Assembly (NCBI RefSeq): GCF_016801865.2
Contig: NC_068937.1
Location: forward strand, 128,378,117-128,442,116
From: Culex pipiens pallens
Taxonomy: Eukaryota > Arthropoda > Insecta > Diptera > Culicidae
DNA length: 64,000 nucleotides
Direction of reading: 5' to 3'
Shown: piece by piece, positions 60,801 through 64,000 of the stretch
How positions within the stretch are numbered: the first letter of the stretch is position 1
How the letters are laid out: every line of letters starts with the position of its first letter
Position numbers and translations under genes: made by a program
Notes under the pieces: generated by a model
What the model was told of the DNA's origin: nothing
Databases searched by the model: none
The model's input: only the letters and a program-made list of their open reading frames with translations

Positions 60801-61889
60801 ACCATTATTTTACGATTTGTTATTGTATTTAGATCAGGCAACGTCACGGTAGAATGTGTCCATTTCATTTTAGTAGGCCTTGATCTCCACATGGAAACTG
60901 ACACCCTTCAAAAAATTTCTGAATCAAATCGCGATGTGGCGAACAACAACTCAGGAAGAGTTCAAAAATCCTCGTAAAAAAAGCTGCTGCAGCGTTTGCC
61001 ACTTTCAGCATGTGCAGTCAACCACTAGCGAACCTGAAGTATCAGCGGAAGCTAGCTCCTTCCGGAAGCCCGGTGTCTACGAGCAAATGATGATTGACCA
61101 CTACTTTCACACCCAAACGCAGATGGATTTCTCCGGCCGGAAAACGCTTGCCATGGTTCATCCGTTGGAGGAGTCAAATAGGGTTAGGTTTTTTTGTTTC
61201 CCAAATTAACTTTAATCAACATTTCAAGATTTTCATTTCAGGAAACCCTCTTCATACGTCGTCGTTCCCCAATCTCAATGCGCACGGCGGACGCCGTCTG
61301 TCGCTACTGCCGGCCCTTCCACCCGGACCGGTTCCAGCCCTCCTGCCCAACCTTCTCCCGAATCCACCACATCCCGCGCCGCGACTTTCCCTCGCCCCTC
61401 CCAACCTCCACAACCTATCAGGAAACCCTATGCCTCCCGGCAGCCCGCGTCCTCCACCGAAAGCTGTAACCGATTCAGCGATCTTACCTGCCGCTTCCAG
61501 CAGGGCTTCGAGGCGGGCCTTTTTGTCGTGGGAACCGGTCCCGCCGCCTCCACCACCACCGCCACCTCCGCCGCCCCCACCTTCGTGCTCCAGCTCCTCG
61601 TCGTTGTCCAGCAGGAACTTGCCCGCGACGACCGTGCTGCTGTGGATGTCGTCGTCGTCCTCCTCGTCGTCTGTGTTGCCGGAAGCAAGGAGAGTAAAAT
61701 GCGTGTTGAATTTGACACTTTGGAATTAAAGGCGGGGCTAAATTTTGGCTCACCTTCGGAATCCTCATTGTCGTCGGCGTCGTTGTCGCAACTGTCCGAC
61801 TCATCCATGTCGACGTCGTTCTCGCAGCTATCCGAACACTCCGTTTCTGGAATTTCGATCGATTGCTGATCTAGGGGGAATGAGTCAAC
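24842..61889 (-). CDS. mask: Ankyrin-repeat and KH-domain protein mask (ANKHD1/ANKRD17 orthologue), 5' incomplete
   Basis: Seventeen exons plus a tentative terminal exon encode about 3,800 residues (Drosophila Mask is about 4,000). In order: acidic N-terminal region ending ARLEALLEAA; first ankyrin block (exons 49711 down to about 44700); a long Gln/Ala-rich linker; second ankyrin block (about 37520-36540); a charged coiled-coil-like segment (ASILLKELDLERSREESRK); one KH domain with GRAG loop (35042-35053); and a low-complexity His/Gly/Gln/Pro tail. Mask is a cytoplasmic/nuclear scaffold acting in receptor tyrosine kinase signalling, as Yorkie cofactor in Hippo signalling and in JAK/STAT receptor assembly (family knowledge). 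The N-terminus lies outside the window. Part of the linker is lost in the C-depleted stretch 42001-43384, and one family exon after LEALLEAA was not found. Confidence 0.95.
24943..25093. repeat. TAGCATCGTA...GTGCC repeat, copy near the 3' end of the last mask intron
   Basis: TAGCATCGTAGCTCGGGTGGCACG at the left and CGATGTGCCTTCCCAGTTTCGATGC at the right are imperfect inverted ends. A similar copy occupies 28058-28212 at the other end of the same intron, and half a copy is at 62205-62285. Confidence 0.5.
25159..26110. mobile_element. 952-bp DNA element with TAGGGGAAGGTGGGGCAAG ends
   Basis: TAGGGGAAGGTGGGGCAAG at 25159 and CTTGCCCCACTTTCCCCTA at 26110 are inverted repeats. GGGGCAAGAGGAAC motifs recur inside (25190, 25865-25905). 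The AT-rich interior has no reading frame. A diverged relative of nearly the same length is at 30362-31311. Confidence 0.8.
26125..26315 (-). mobile_element. Retroelement 3' tail, CCTCACTGAGGAGAGGCTATAAAATC family
   Basis: The minus strand ends in GATTTTATAGCC...CTCAGTGAGGAAG, the same tail seen on the plus strand at 62941-62975. A shared tail with variable upstream sequence is typical of a LINE-type 3' end. Confidence 0.55.
26972..27683. mobile_element. CAGT-ended DNA element with a nested palindrome-rich MITE
   Basis: Outer left end TACAGTACTTGTTCGGTAACTG at 26971 matches the nested element at 50572, and GCTTTTTAACTG at 27665 matches its right end. Inside, 27007-27658 has its own ends (CACAGCAAATTTTGG and ...AAATTTGGTGTG) and many copies of the self-complementary ACTGAAATTTCAGT. 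Confidence 0.6.
27686..27775. mobile_element. Truncated TAAAGGAGCTATTA MITE
   Basis: Left end TAAAGGAGCTATTAGACTATGGC and AAACAAACAAACTCGCAC motifs match 10097-10287 and 51567-51757. The right end is missing. Confidence 0.6.
28058..28212. repeat. TAGCATCGTA...GTGCC repeat, copy near the 5' end of the last mask intron
   Basis: CTAGCATCGTACCTCCGGTGGCACG and CGACGTGCCCTCCAATCTGCGATGCTA form imperfect inverted ends. It lies 28 bases inside the intron from the donor at 28240. Confidence 0.5.
28241..28465 (-). CDS. mask: mask penultimate exon: Gln-rich C-terminal segment
   Basis: 75 codons, phase 0 at both ends (CCGCAG acceptor, GTAAGT donor). Encodes SLAMEYPHNTGGGSG..., a run of six Gln and a later run of nine, ending PWEHEKH. 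Low complexity, no fold expected. Confidence 0.85.
28529..29794 (-). CDS. mask: mask C-terminal low-complexity exon
   Basis: 422 codons, phase 0 at both ends; begins VDASKAPGYRGTAVSSPVSS after a TTTTAG acceptor and ends LQDHFQ before GTAACA. Rich in Gln, Pro, Ser, Gly and Ala (poly-Gln near 29545-29690, poly-Ala near 28650-28690). The only feature is disorder, as in the tails of Mask/ANKHD1. Confidence 0.88.
29908..29991. mobile_element. Small palindromic element, GAGTTTTTTTTGA family
   Basis: TCTAGAGTTTTTTTTGATTAGGTCC pairs with GGTCCTTTTCAAAAAAAAAACTCTGGA. Same family as 63051-63208. Confidence 0.65.
30362..31311. mobile_element. 950-bp DNA element with TAGGGGCAGGGGGGGCAGAATGG ends
   Basis: Left TAGGGGCAGGGGGGGCAG and right CTGCCCCCCCTGCCCCTA are inverted. 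The motif GGGCAGAATGGNCCA recurs internally in both orientations (30388, 30740, 31065-31100). Length and architecture match 25159-26110, with different internal words. No transposase frame. Confidence 0.8.
31312..33055 (-). other. Intronic AT-rich DNA of mask
   Basis: About 1.7 kb of T-rich, low-complexity DNA between mask exons; no element ends or exons recognised. Confidence 0.6.
33056..33226. mobile_element. 171-bp near-perfect palindrome beside a mask 5' splice site
   Basis: From CCCAGTCAAAT at 33056 to ATTTGACTGGG at 33226 the two halves are inverted repeats, broken only by a small internal mismatch (ATTCC against TGAAA) and a loop of a few bases near 33135-33142. It ends 15 bases into the intron that begins at 33241. 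Confidence 0.85.
33242..38242 (-). CDS. mask: mask giant exon: second ankyrin block, KH domain, low-complexity tail
   Basis: A single open exon of 1667 codons, phase 0 at both ends (CTTCCAG acceptor, GTAGGT donor). It starts ATTTASGATVLHHAPG with a Gln-rich lead. Ankyrin repeats run from SNHDTALTLACAGGHEELVE (about 37515) to CLMAAFRKGHTKVVKW (about 36540). The charged helix ASILLKELDLERSREESRK follows (about 36390). The KH domain (about 35100-34885) has VIGRAGSNINAI, with GRAG at 35042-35053, and ends in LIATLIKDPD. The rest is Ser/Ala/Pro-rich, then His/Gly-rich, ending FVLENEPLQ. Ankyrin and KH sequences closely match ANKHD1/ANKRD17. Confidence 0.98.
38307..38612 (-). CDS. mask: mask linker exon (EMAANLSCQDIDAYANLIG)
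   Basis: 102 codons, phase 0 both ends (CTCAG acceptor, GTGCGT donor). Hydrophobic patches (DIDAYANLIG) suggest short conserved helices; a run of 12 residues that are nearly all Ala lies near 38400. Confidence 0.88.
38675..38974 (-). CDS. mask: mask linker exon (acidic, YMEDGSDEHLQMFNIDDSE)
   Basis: 100 codons, phase 0 both ends (TTTTCAG acceptor, GTAAGC donor). Starts QIKIGDADHHHHHHQ and continues with acidic segments and YEWVECIDEVIHALNG, likely a short protein-binding helix. Confidence 0.88.
39005..39250 (-). repeat. Structured dispersed module, copy 7 (reverse orientation) inside a mask intron
   Basis: Read on the minus strand the order is the standard one: hairpin ATTTCCTG/CAGGAAAT (39177-39184 with 39195-39202), TTGACAG repeats (39139-39166), ACTTACC (39098-39092), closing box GACGTCCGTGTTTGGGAAA (39027-39009). 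Length 194 from box to hairpin. It fills most of the 302-base intron 38975-39276. Confidence 0.72.
39277..39413 (-). CDS. mask: mask linker exon (AELADLSRIFCEVMHDFRSD)
   Basis: 45 codons plus two bases; acceptor TTTACAG, donor GTAAGT. Encodes a folded-looking helical segment with LPTPEFVQVHQHVSNIIQHK. Phase 1 in, phase 0 out. Confidence 0.85.
39506..40283 (-). CDS. mask: mask linker exon (Ser/Gly/Thr-rich)
   Basis: Starts SVIPTSEQNVQVLQQSLSNL after CTTCCAG and ends PPPSGKGLPN with donor GTGAGG at 39505. An alternative donor GTAAAG about 17 bases earlier keeps the same phase. Contains poly-Ser, poly-Gly and poly-Thr runs and the segment ALNTLCNQKVLQRIAQRFMV, a likely conserved helix. Confidence 0.85.
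40347..40678 (-). CDS. mask: mask linker exon (Ala/Gln-rich)
   Basis: Acceptor GAACCAG with two bases completing a codon, donor GTAGGT, phase 0 out. Encodes GKPSDGGLVLATSLPTAQP, a poly-Ala run, poly-Gln and QNQMVSIYNNL. Its upstream partner exon is not visible because of the anomalous DNA at 42001-43384. Confidence 0.8.
40985..41100. mobile_element. Palindromic element, TTCAGCACGAGTCGT family, second copy
   Basis: Matches 18163-18278 across the whole hairpin and into both flanks. Confidence 0.8.
41285..42000. repeat. Decayed AAGAATTT-like repeat DNA
   Basis: Words such as TTTAAGAA, AAGAATTT and AAGAAATT recur irregularly through 700 bases of AT-rich intron. It resembles an aged version of the satellite at 12471-13815. 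Confidence 0.5.
42001..43375. other. C-depleted, G/T-rich anomalous stretch
   Basis: Counting by eye, 42001-43080 has three C in 1080 bases. A is common up to about 42540, then scarce, and poly-G runs of up to about 14 appear after 43140. C returns gradually from 43135 and is normal from about 43385, where a mask exon is recognisable. Nothing on either side shares this. It could be a gap-edge or low-quality consensus artefact; if real it is an extreme strand-skewed tract. No feature inside it should be trusted. Confidence 0.85.
43385..43547 (-). CDS. mask: mask linker exon, 3' boundary uncertain
   Basis: Acceptor GCTGCAG in the right phase, then GLICGTAGASFTTTPNGAPP, LLGPMSTIGVG, four Gln, MHAIPAHVPL. 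The frame stays open into the anomalous DNA, so the true donor cannot be fixed; coding likeness is lost below about 43400. Confidence 0.65.
43650..43746 (-). CDS. mask: mask linker exon (ANIQFICDSNGPPPTLLPP)
   Basis: 32 codons plus one base. The acceptor is a double CAGCAG (one optional Gln could be added); the donor is GTAAGT. Encodes KANIQFICDSNGPPP...GTYIDITTPAQ. Confidence 0.85.
43815..45313 (-). CDS. mask: mask exon: end of first ankyrin block and poly-Gln linker
   Basis: Acceptor TTCGCAG, donor GTGAGT; 499 codons plus two bases. Ankyrin repeats run from GANINAQTEETQETALTLAC to TMLIEAAKGGHIGVVQLLLD (about 44720), almost identical to vertebrate ANKHD1. The remainder is dominated by Gln and Ala runs encoded by CAG/CAA mixtures, ending YQKQMQEMYQK, a probable coiled coil. 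Confidence 0.97.
46338..46720. mobile_element. Hairpin DNA element with CTCGATTCTTTCGGC ends
   Basis: GGCAATAATAAGTAACTGTG...GAGCCAAATCGGTTAA at the left is repeated inverted as TTAACCGATTTGGCTC...CACAGATACTTATTTTTGCC at the right. About 380 bp, non-coding. Confidence 0.7.
47757..48342. mobile_element. Half copy of the TTAA-flanked palindromic element
   Basis: About 580 bases match the right half of the element at 52385-60675, ending in ...AAAACTCGCTC and TTAA at 48339-48342. The left half is absent. Confidence 0.75.
48516..48930 (-). CDS. mask: mask exon: first ankyrin block, middle
   Basis: Acceptor CTGCAG (CCCCGCAG), donor GTGAGG; 138 codons plus one base. ILLEHGAGINTHSNEFKESA...EEVNDEGYTPLMEAAREGHE; about four ankyrin repeats, nearly identical to ANKHD1/ANKRD17. 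Confidence 0.97.
49190..49489 (-). CDS. mask: mask exon: first ankyrin block, early repeats
   Basis: 100 codons, phase 0 both ends (CAACAG acceptor, GTGAGC donor). VLLAMSAQVEDRGQKNDCTP...EDHNENGHTPLMEAASAGHV; three ankyrin repeats. Confidence 0.97.
49555..49711 (-). CDS. mask: mask exon: first ankyrin repeats
   Basis: Acceptor TTTCAG, donor GTGAGC. LLSRSLLAACTDNDVNTVRR...SLACSAGYYELAQ; matches the start of the first ankyrin block (SLAEACSDGDVNAVRKLLDEG in vertebrates). Confidence 0.97.
50111..50177 (-). CDS. mask: mask short exon (DEAAQALTRMRSSEGGGSPRD)
   Basis: 67 bases; acceptor CTTTCAG, donor GTAAGT. Matches DEAAAALTRMRAE of vertebrate ANKHD1, directly before the ankyrin block. Phase 1 in, phase 2 out. 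Confidence 0.9.
50401..51233. mobile_element. CAGT-ended, TA-flanked DNA element (pogo/Tc1-mariner type), non-autonomous
   Basis: Begins CAGTCCAGACTTGATTATCC and ends as the inverse of CAGTTTAGACTCGATTTACC, flanked by TA on both sides (50399-50400, 51234-51235). CAGT...ACTG ends with a TA duplication are usual for pogo-like elements. A second such element is nested at 50572-50876 (CAGTAG...CTACTG, also TA-flanked). No transposase frame. Confidence 0.7.
51567..51757. mobile_element. TAAAGGAGC-family MITE, full copy
   Basis: CAGGATCTATTACACTACGGC at the left and GCGGTAGTGTAATGGCTCCTTT at the right are inverted ends; interior AAACAAACTCGCAC motifs match 10097-10287. Confidence 0.75.
51898..52141. 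mobile_element. 244-bp TAGGGG-ended MITE
   Basis: TAGGGGAAATATGCCC and GGGTATAGTTCCCCTA are inverted ends; same TAGGGG terminus as the 950-bp elements at 25159 and 30362. Confidence 0.65.
53850..58190 (+). repeat. 162-bp tandem array, left arm (about 27 units)
   Basis: The phrase TTGGACATATCTGGCCACTT recurs every 162 bases (for example at 54005 and 54167). Units are almost identical from 54000 to 57000 and diverge towards the axis (57100-58180). As 162 is 54 codons, open frames run through in several frames, including one of 1062 codons at 54149-57337; these are not genes. Confidence 0.95.
58200..60075 (-). repeat. 162-bp tandem array, right arm (about 11 units, inverted)
   Basis: The same unit in reverse orientation; units near the axis (58200-58650) are short and diverged, the outer ones homogeneous. 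The 523-codon minus-strand frame here is the same artefact. Confidence 0.95.
60934..61182 (+). CDS. Unknown antisense gene, exon 1
   Basis: Begins MWRTTTQEEFKNPRKKSCCS and ends MVHPLEESNR. The ATG at 60934 is the first in frame; another ATG at 60891 opens a different frame that stops after 28 codons. Confidence 0.45.
60934..61469 (+). CDS. Unknown 158-residue protein, two exons, antisense within a mask intron
   Basis: Exon 1 is 60934-61182 (83 codons) and exon 2 is 61242-61469 (75 codons and TAA), joined across a 59-base intron with donor GTTAGG and acceptor TTTCAG, phase 0 at the junction. Exon 2 is GC-rich like real mosquito exons (CRYCRPFHPDRFQPSCPTFS). There are four cysteines in exon 1-2 pairs (SCCSVC, CRYC), but I recognise no domain. 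The motif KPGVYEQMMIDHYFHTQTQM looks conserved in style. It ends 18 bases before the 3' end of the opposite-strand mask exon at 61488. Could instead be a chance pair of open frames. Confidence 0.5.
61242..61469 (+). CDS. Unknown antisense gene, exon 2
   Basis: Begins ETLFIRRRSPISMRTADAVC after a pyrimidine-rich TTTCAG and stops at TAA 61467-61469. High GC and a single open sense frame argue for coding. Confidence 0.5.
   Translation, partial: ETLFIRRRSPISMRTADAVCRYCRPFHPDRFQPSCPTFSRIHHIPRRDFPSPLPTSTTYQETLCLPAARVLHRKL
61488..61670 (-). CDS. mask: mask N-terminal exon (acidic, poly-Gly, LEALLEAA)
   Basis: Acceptor AACACAG, donor GTAAGA; phase 1 at both ends. Encodes DDEEDDDDIHSSTVVAGKFL, an acidic patch, 13 Gly, then KKARLEALLEAA, the conserved element before the first ankyrin block. 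Confidence 0.9.
61754..61889 (-). CDS. mask: mask N-terminal exon (VDSFPLDQQ, acidic)
   Basis: Acceptor TTCTTCCAG, donor GTGAGC, phase 0 in and phase 1 out. VDSFPLDQQ corresponds to the EVESFILDQED motif of ANKHD1; the rest is Asp/Glu/Ser-rich. It is the most 5' exon visible; no initiator exon was found up to 64000. Confidence 0.88.
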
Positions 61890-62639
61890 CTGGAAGAAGC
61901 AGAAAACGTGAAAAAAAAGTTGAATTAGTAAAATGCATTCTTGTTTGGTGAAGAGGGAAACGACGAAGTTGCTTTTTTTTCCCCCCGGGACAATCTTTAT
62001 CCTTGCCGCATTTTGTGGGGGTTTTGGGAGGAGGAAGGGATCAAGCAAAGAGGAGCAGCATTGCCATAGCACACGTACAAATCATCAATCACACACGAGC
62101 AAAATGGTAGAAAAAAATACACACATACATACTTAAAGAGCAAAAGTAGAAATGTCTTTAAGAGGTTAAGGTAGGGTTGCCAAACTCTTAGAAAATCTCC
62201 ACGCTGCAGTGCTAAGAAAAGGACTCATTTAATCGCGTTGCTTTACACGTAACCCGACGAAGTGCCTTCCGATTCACGATTCGGAAATCTCATGTCCAAA
62301 GGCATATTTTCCACAAAAACCGTTTTAAAATACTATTTCAACACTAAAAACTGTAATATGTTGAAAACCTTCAATTTTAATTATATTGCAAATAATTTGG
62401 TGGTTGGTGCCTTCCTCACATTTACAATTTAATTCAACTCCGAAGTTGTCCTTATCCAGATTTGCATTGTTTCCAAATCAAGTTCCAGCACCGAAAAAGA
62501 CTTGTTGAAAATAAGTTTATGAGTAAAAAAAAATCTTACACAGACTTTTCCAGAAAACATACAGACTATCATTTGAAGCAATGTGGCAACCGGGCGTTTC
62601 ACCTCTGGCGCGACTCCCGCACGTAAACAAAAAGACCCG

Positions 62640-62978
62640 GCCTTTTGAGGTTATGCAAAAATCACTCTTTTTTGTATCTACATAAAACTTTTTCATGCCA
62701 TAACTTTAAAAGTACTTCACTAAACAGAATAAAATTTAATAGGGTCTTAGGGGACCCCAAAACGAACAGAATAAGGTGGATCTGGCCAAAATTGGTTCAG
62801 TCAGGTCTGAGAAAATTGTGTGGAAAAAAATCATGTCTACACGCATCCCCACAGACATTTGTTCAGAATTTGATTCTGAGTCGATAGGTATACGTGAAGG
62901 TATATCTAGGAGGTGTATTTAAGAAGTTCATTTTTCGAGTGATTTTATAGCCTTGCCTCAGTGAGGAAGGCAAAAAGG
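62640..62978 (+). mobile_element. Retroelement 3' region with TTTTATAGCC...CTCAGTGAGGAAGG tail
   Basis: Ends GATTTTATAGCCTTGCCTC followed by AGTGAGGAAGGCAAAAAGG, the same tail as at 26125-26315 on the other strand. The body includes a phrase that also follows the TTTCGAGTGATTTT motif there. No long frame. Confidence 0.55.
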
Positions 62979-63050
62979 TTTAAAAAATACCGTATTTTGT
63001 AAAAATATGAGTATTTGATATGAGAAACCAGCAAACAAAAATAAATAAAT

Positions 63051-63208
63051 CTGGAGTTTTTTTTTTGAAAAGGTCCAATAAACCAAATTTTCAGTTTTTG
63101 CTTTTTGGGTGTTTTCAATACCCCTGACTCAAGGCGGTTTCAAAAACACCCAAAAAGCAAAAACTGGAAATTTGGTTTTTTGGACCTTTTCAAAAAAAAA
63201 AACTCCAG
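63051..63208. mobile_element. Intact palindromic element, CTGGAGTTTTTTTT family
   Basis: Arms of about 70 bases: CTGGAGTTTTTTTTTTGAAA...AAACCAAATTTTCAG against CTGGAAATTTGGTTTTTTGG...AAACTCCAG. Intact reference for the interrupted copy at 7413-8610. Confidence 0.85.
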
Positions 63209-63923
63209 AAATTTAAAAGAAACTCCGTATTTAAAAGATAAATGTCCGTGCAAGCCACAAGAAAGAGAAAATATTGACAACTGAAAAGTTTTTTTTTTTT
63301 GTTGAATCCAAAGGACCGTTCAGAGAGGCATTCATCGAGATAGAAAGAATATCGAGGAAGGAAGAAAACTAAAGAATTCAGTTGGCAGGGCTTGAAGAAA
63401 CATCCATAAATTTAGTAACTTTGAGATAACGAAGATCGGCTTTATTATGTAACAGTTTAAGTATTTAACACTCAAATTGTCAAACTGAAACAAATCCTTC
63501 AAAATTACGCGTTGTCTTATTTTTGGTTGTTGGGCAAAAGTATGACCCCTAATCTACCCTAAACTATTTTACTGCCCATGTTCGCATAAATGTCCCTTAT
63601 GCAAAAACAACACGCTGAGAAAAACGTATTTGAAGTTTGTCCGGAAGTTTTCACGAAAAAACTGAATTTCCTCCTGATTTCTAGAACAAAGTACTGGATG
63701 TTGAAGGCTTTTCTGAAAGATCTTACAATTTTGAACCAAACTGCATCAATAACTTAAAAATGATGAAAATGCATTTGGAACATTTATGCGTTCAGGGGGG
63801 AAAATGCATTTTTTAAATTTTTAATTTTAGGCAAAACCACATTCAAATTTAACTGAAATTGGGTCGCAGAACTCGAATTTGATGTTAAAAGTATGAAAAT
63901 AAAAAACAAGAATTTTTTTTTGT

Positions 63924-64000
63924 TTGTGATTGGATTATCCAAGGCCTATACAAACCTTCGGATAATCGAAACTTCGGATAATCAAGGCTTTGGATAATCG
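63924..64000. mobile_element. End of a GGATTATCC/CGGATAATCGA element, cut by the window edge
   Basis: Repeats of TTCGGATAATCGAA match the arm at 50410-50465 of the CAGT-ended element in inverse orientation. Confidence 0.55.

Larger units (their letters stand above)
50178..61487 (-). other. 11.3-kb mask intron built from nested mobile elements
   Basis: Contains, in order, the CAGT-ended element (50401-51233), a TAAAGGAGC MITE (51567-51757), a TAGGGG element (51898-52141), the nested TTAA-flanked palindromes with their 162-bp array (52385-60675), and an antisense two-exon gene (60934-61469). A mask exon expected here by homology was not found. Confidence 0.7.
61890..64000 (-). other. mask upstream intron with repeat remnants
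   Basis: Half of the TAGCATCG-type repeat (62205-62285), a retroelement 3' region (62640-62978), a palindromic element (63051-63208) and a truncated CAGT-type element at the edge. No exon seen. Confidence 0.55.

Noticed and set aside
61890..62072. Extension of the mask N-terminal frame upstream to an ATG near 62072
   Set aside because: A strong polypyrimidine tract and CAG acceptor at 61890 mark this as intron, and the upstream residues do not resemble the family.

Overview
This window is nuclear DNA of a mosquito, most likely a culicine such as Culex. The evidence is the AT-rich introns packed with small palindromic DNA elements, 60-base minimal introns, GC-rich CAG/CTG-loaded exons, and proteins of insect type. 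There are no operons, CRISPR arrays or bacterial signals.

Layout. (1) 1-17770, + strand: an A20/AN1 zinc-finger gene of the ZFAND5/6 family. It has five coding exons (6497-14422), a GC-rich 5' UTR preceded by a GAGA-rich candidate promoter, and a long A-rich 3' flank. Its last intron carries about 1.3 kb of an 8-bp satellite. (2) 17771-20236: intergenic DNA filled with nested palindromic elements. (3) 20237-21283, + strand: a compact three-exon gene for the alpha subunit of translation factor eIF2B, 306 residues. (4) 24842-61889, - strand: most of the giant multiple-ankyrin, single-KH gene mask (ANKHD1/ANKRD17). I place 17 exons plus a short candidate terminal exon; the N-terminus lies beyond the right edge. 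It converges with the eIF2B gene. (5) 60934-61469, + strand: a two-exon gene of unknown function, antisense inside a mask intron.

The most unusual content is not protein coding. (a) A dispersed module of about 190 bases occurs at least six times. It has a fixed order: a hairpin of up to 13 bp with an AAACAG loop, TTGACAG repeats, an ACTTACC box, then a GACGTCCGTGTTTGGGAA-like box. The hairpin stems differ between copies in a compensatory way. (b) A 6.9-kb foldback element at 53534-60425 has TTAA target duplications and arms made of about 38 copies of a 162-bp repeat that flip orientation near 58195. It sits inside a second TTAA-flanked palindromic element, all within one mask intron. (c) A stretch of about 1.4 kb at 42001-43375 is almost devoid of C (three C in the first 1080 bases). 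It abuts a mask exon and hides the next splice junctions; it is either an assembly artefact or something very odd. (d) A conserved mask exon expected between the exons at 61488-61670 and 50111-50177 was not found; the flanking exons still join in frame.

How the genes relate: eIF2B alpha is housekeeping (translation initiation). ZFAND-type proteins act in ubiquitin/proteasome stress responses. Mask is a scaffold in receptor tyrosine kinase, Hippo and JAK/STAT signalling. Nothing suggests joint regulation. Exon boundaries were set by hand from splice consensus, reading phase and family resemblance; no database search was possible.
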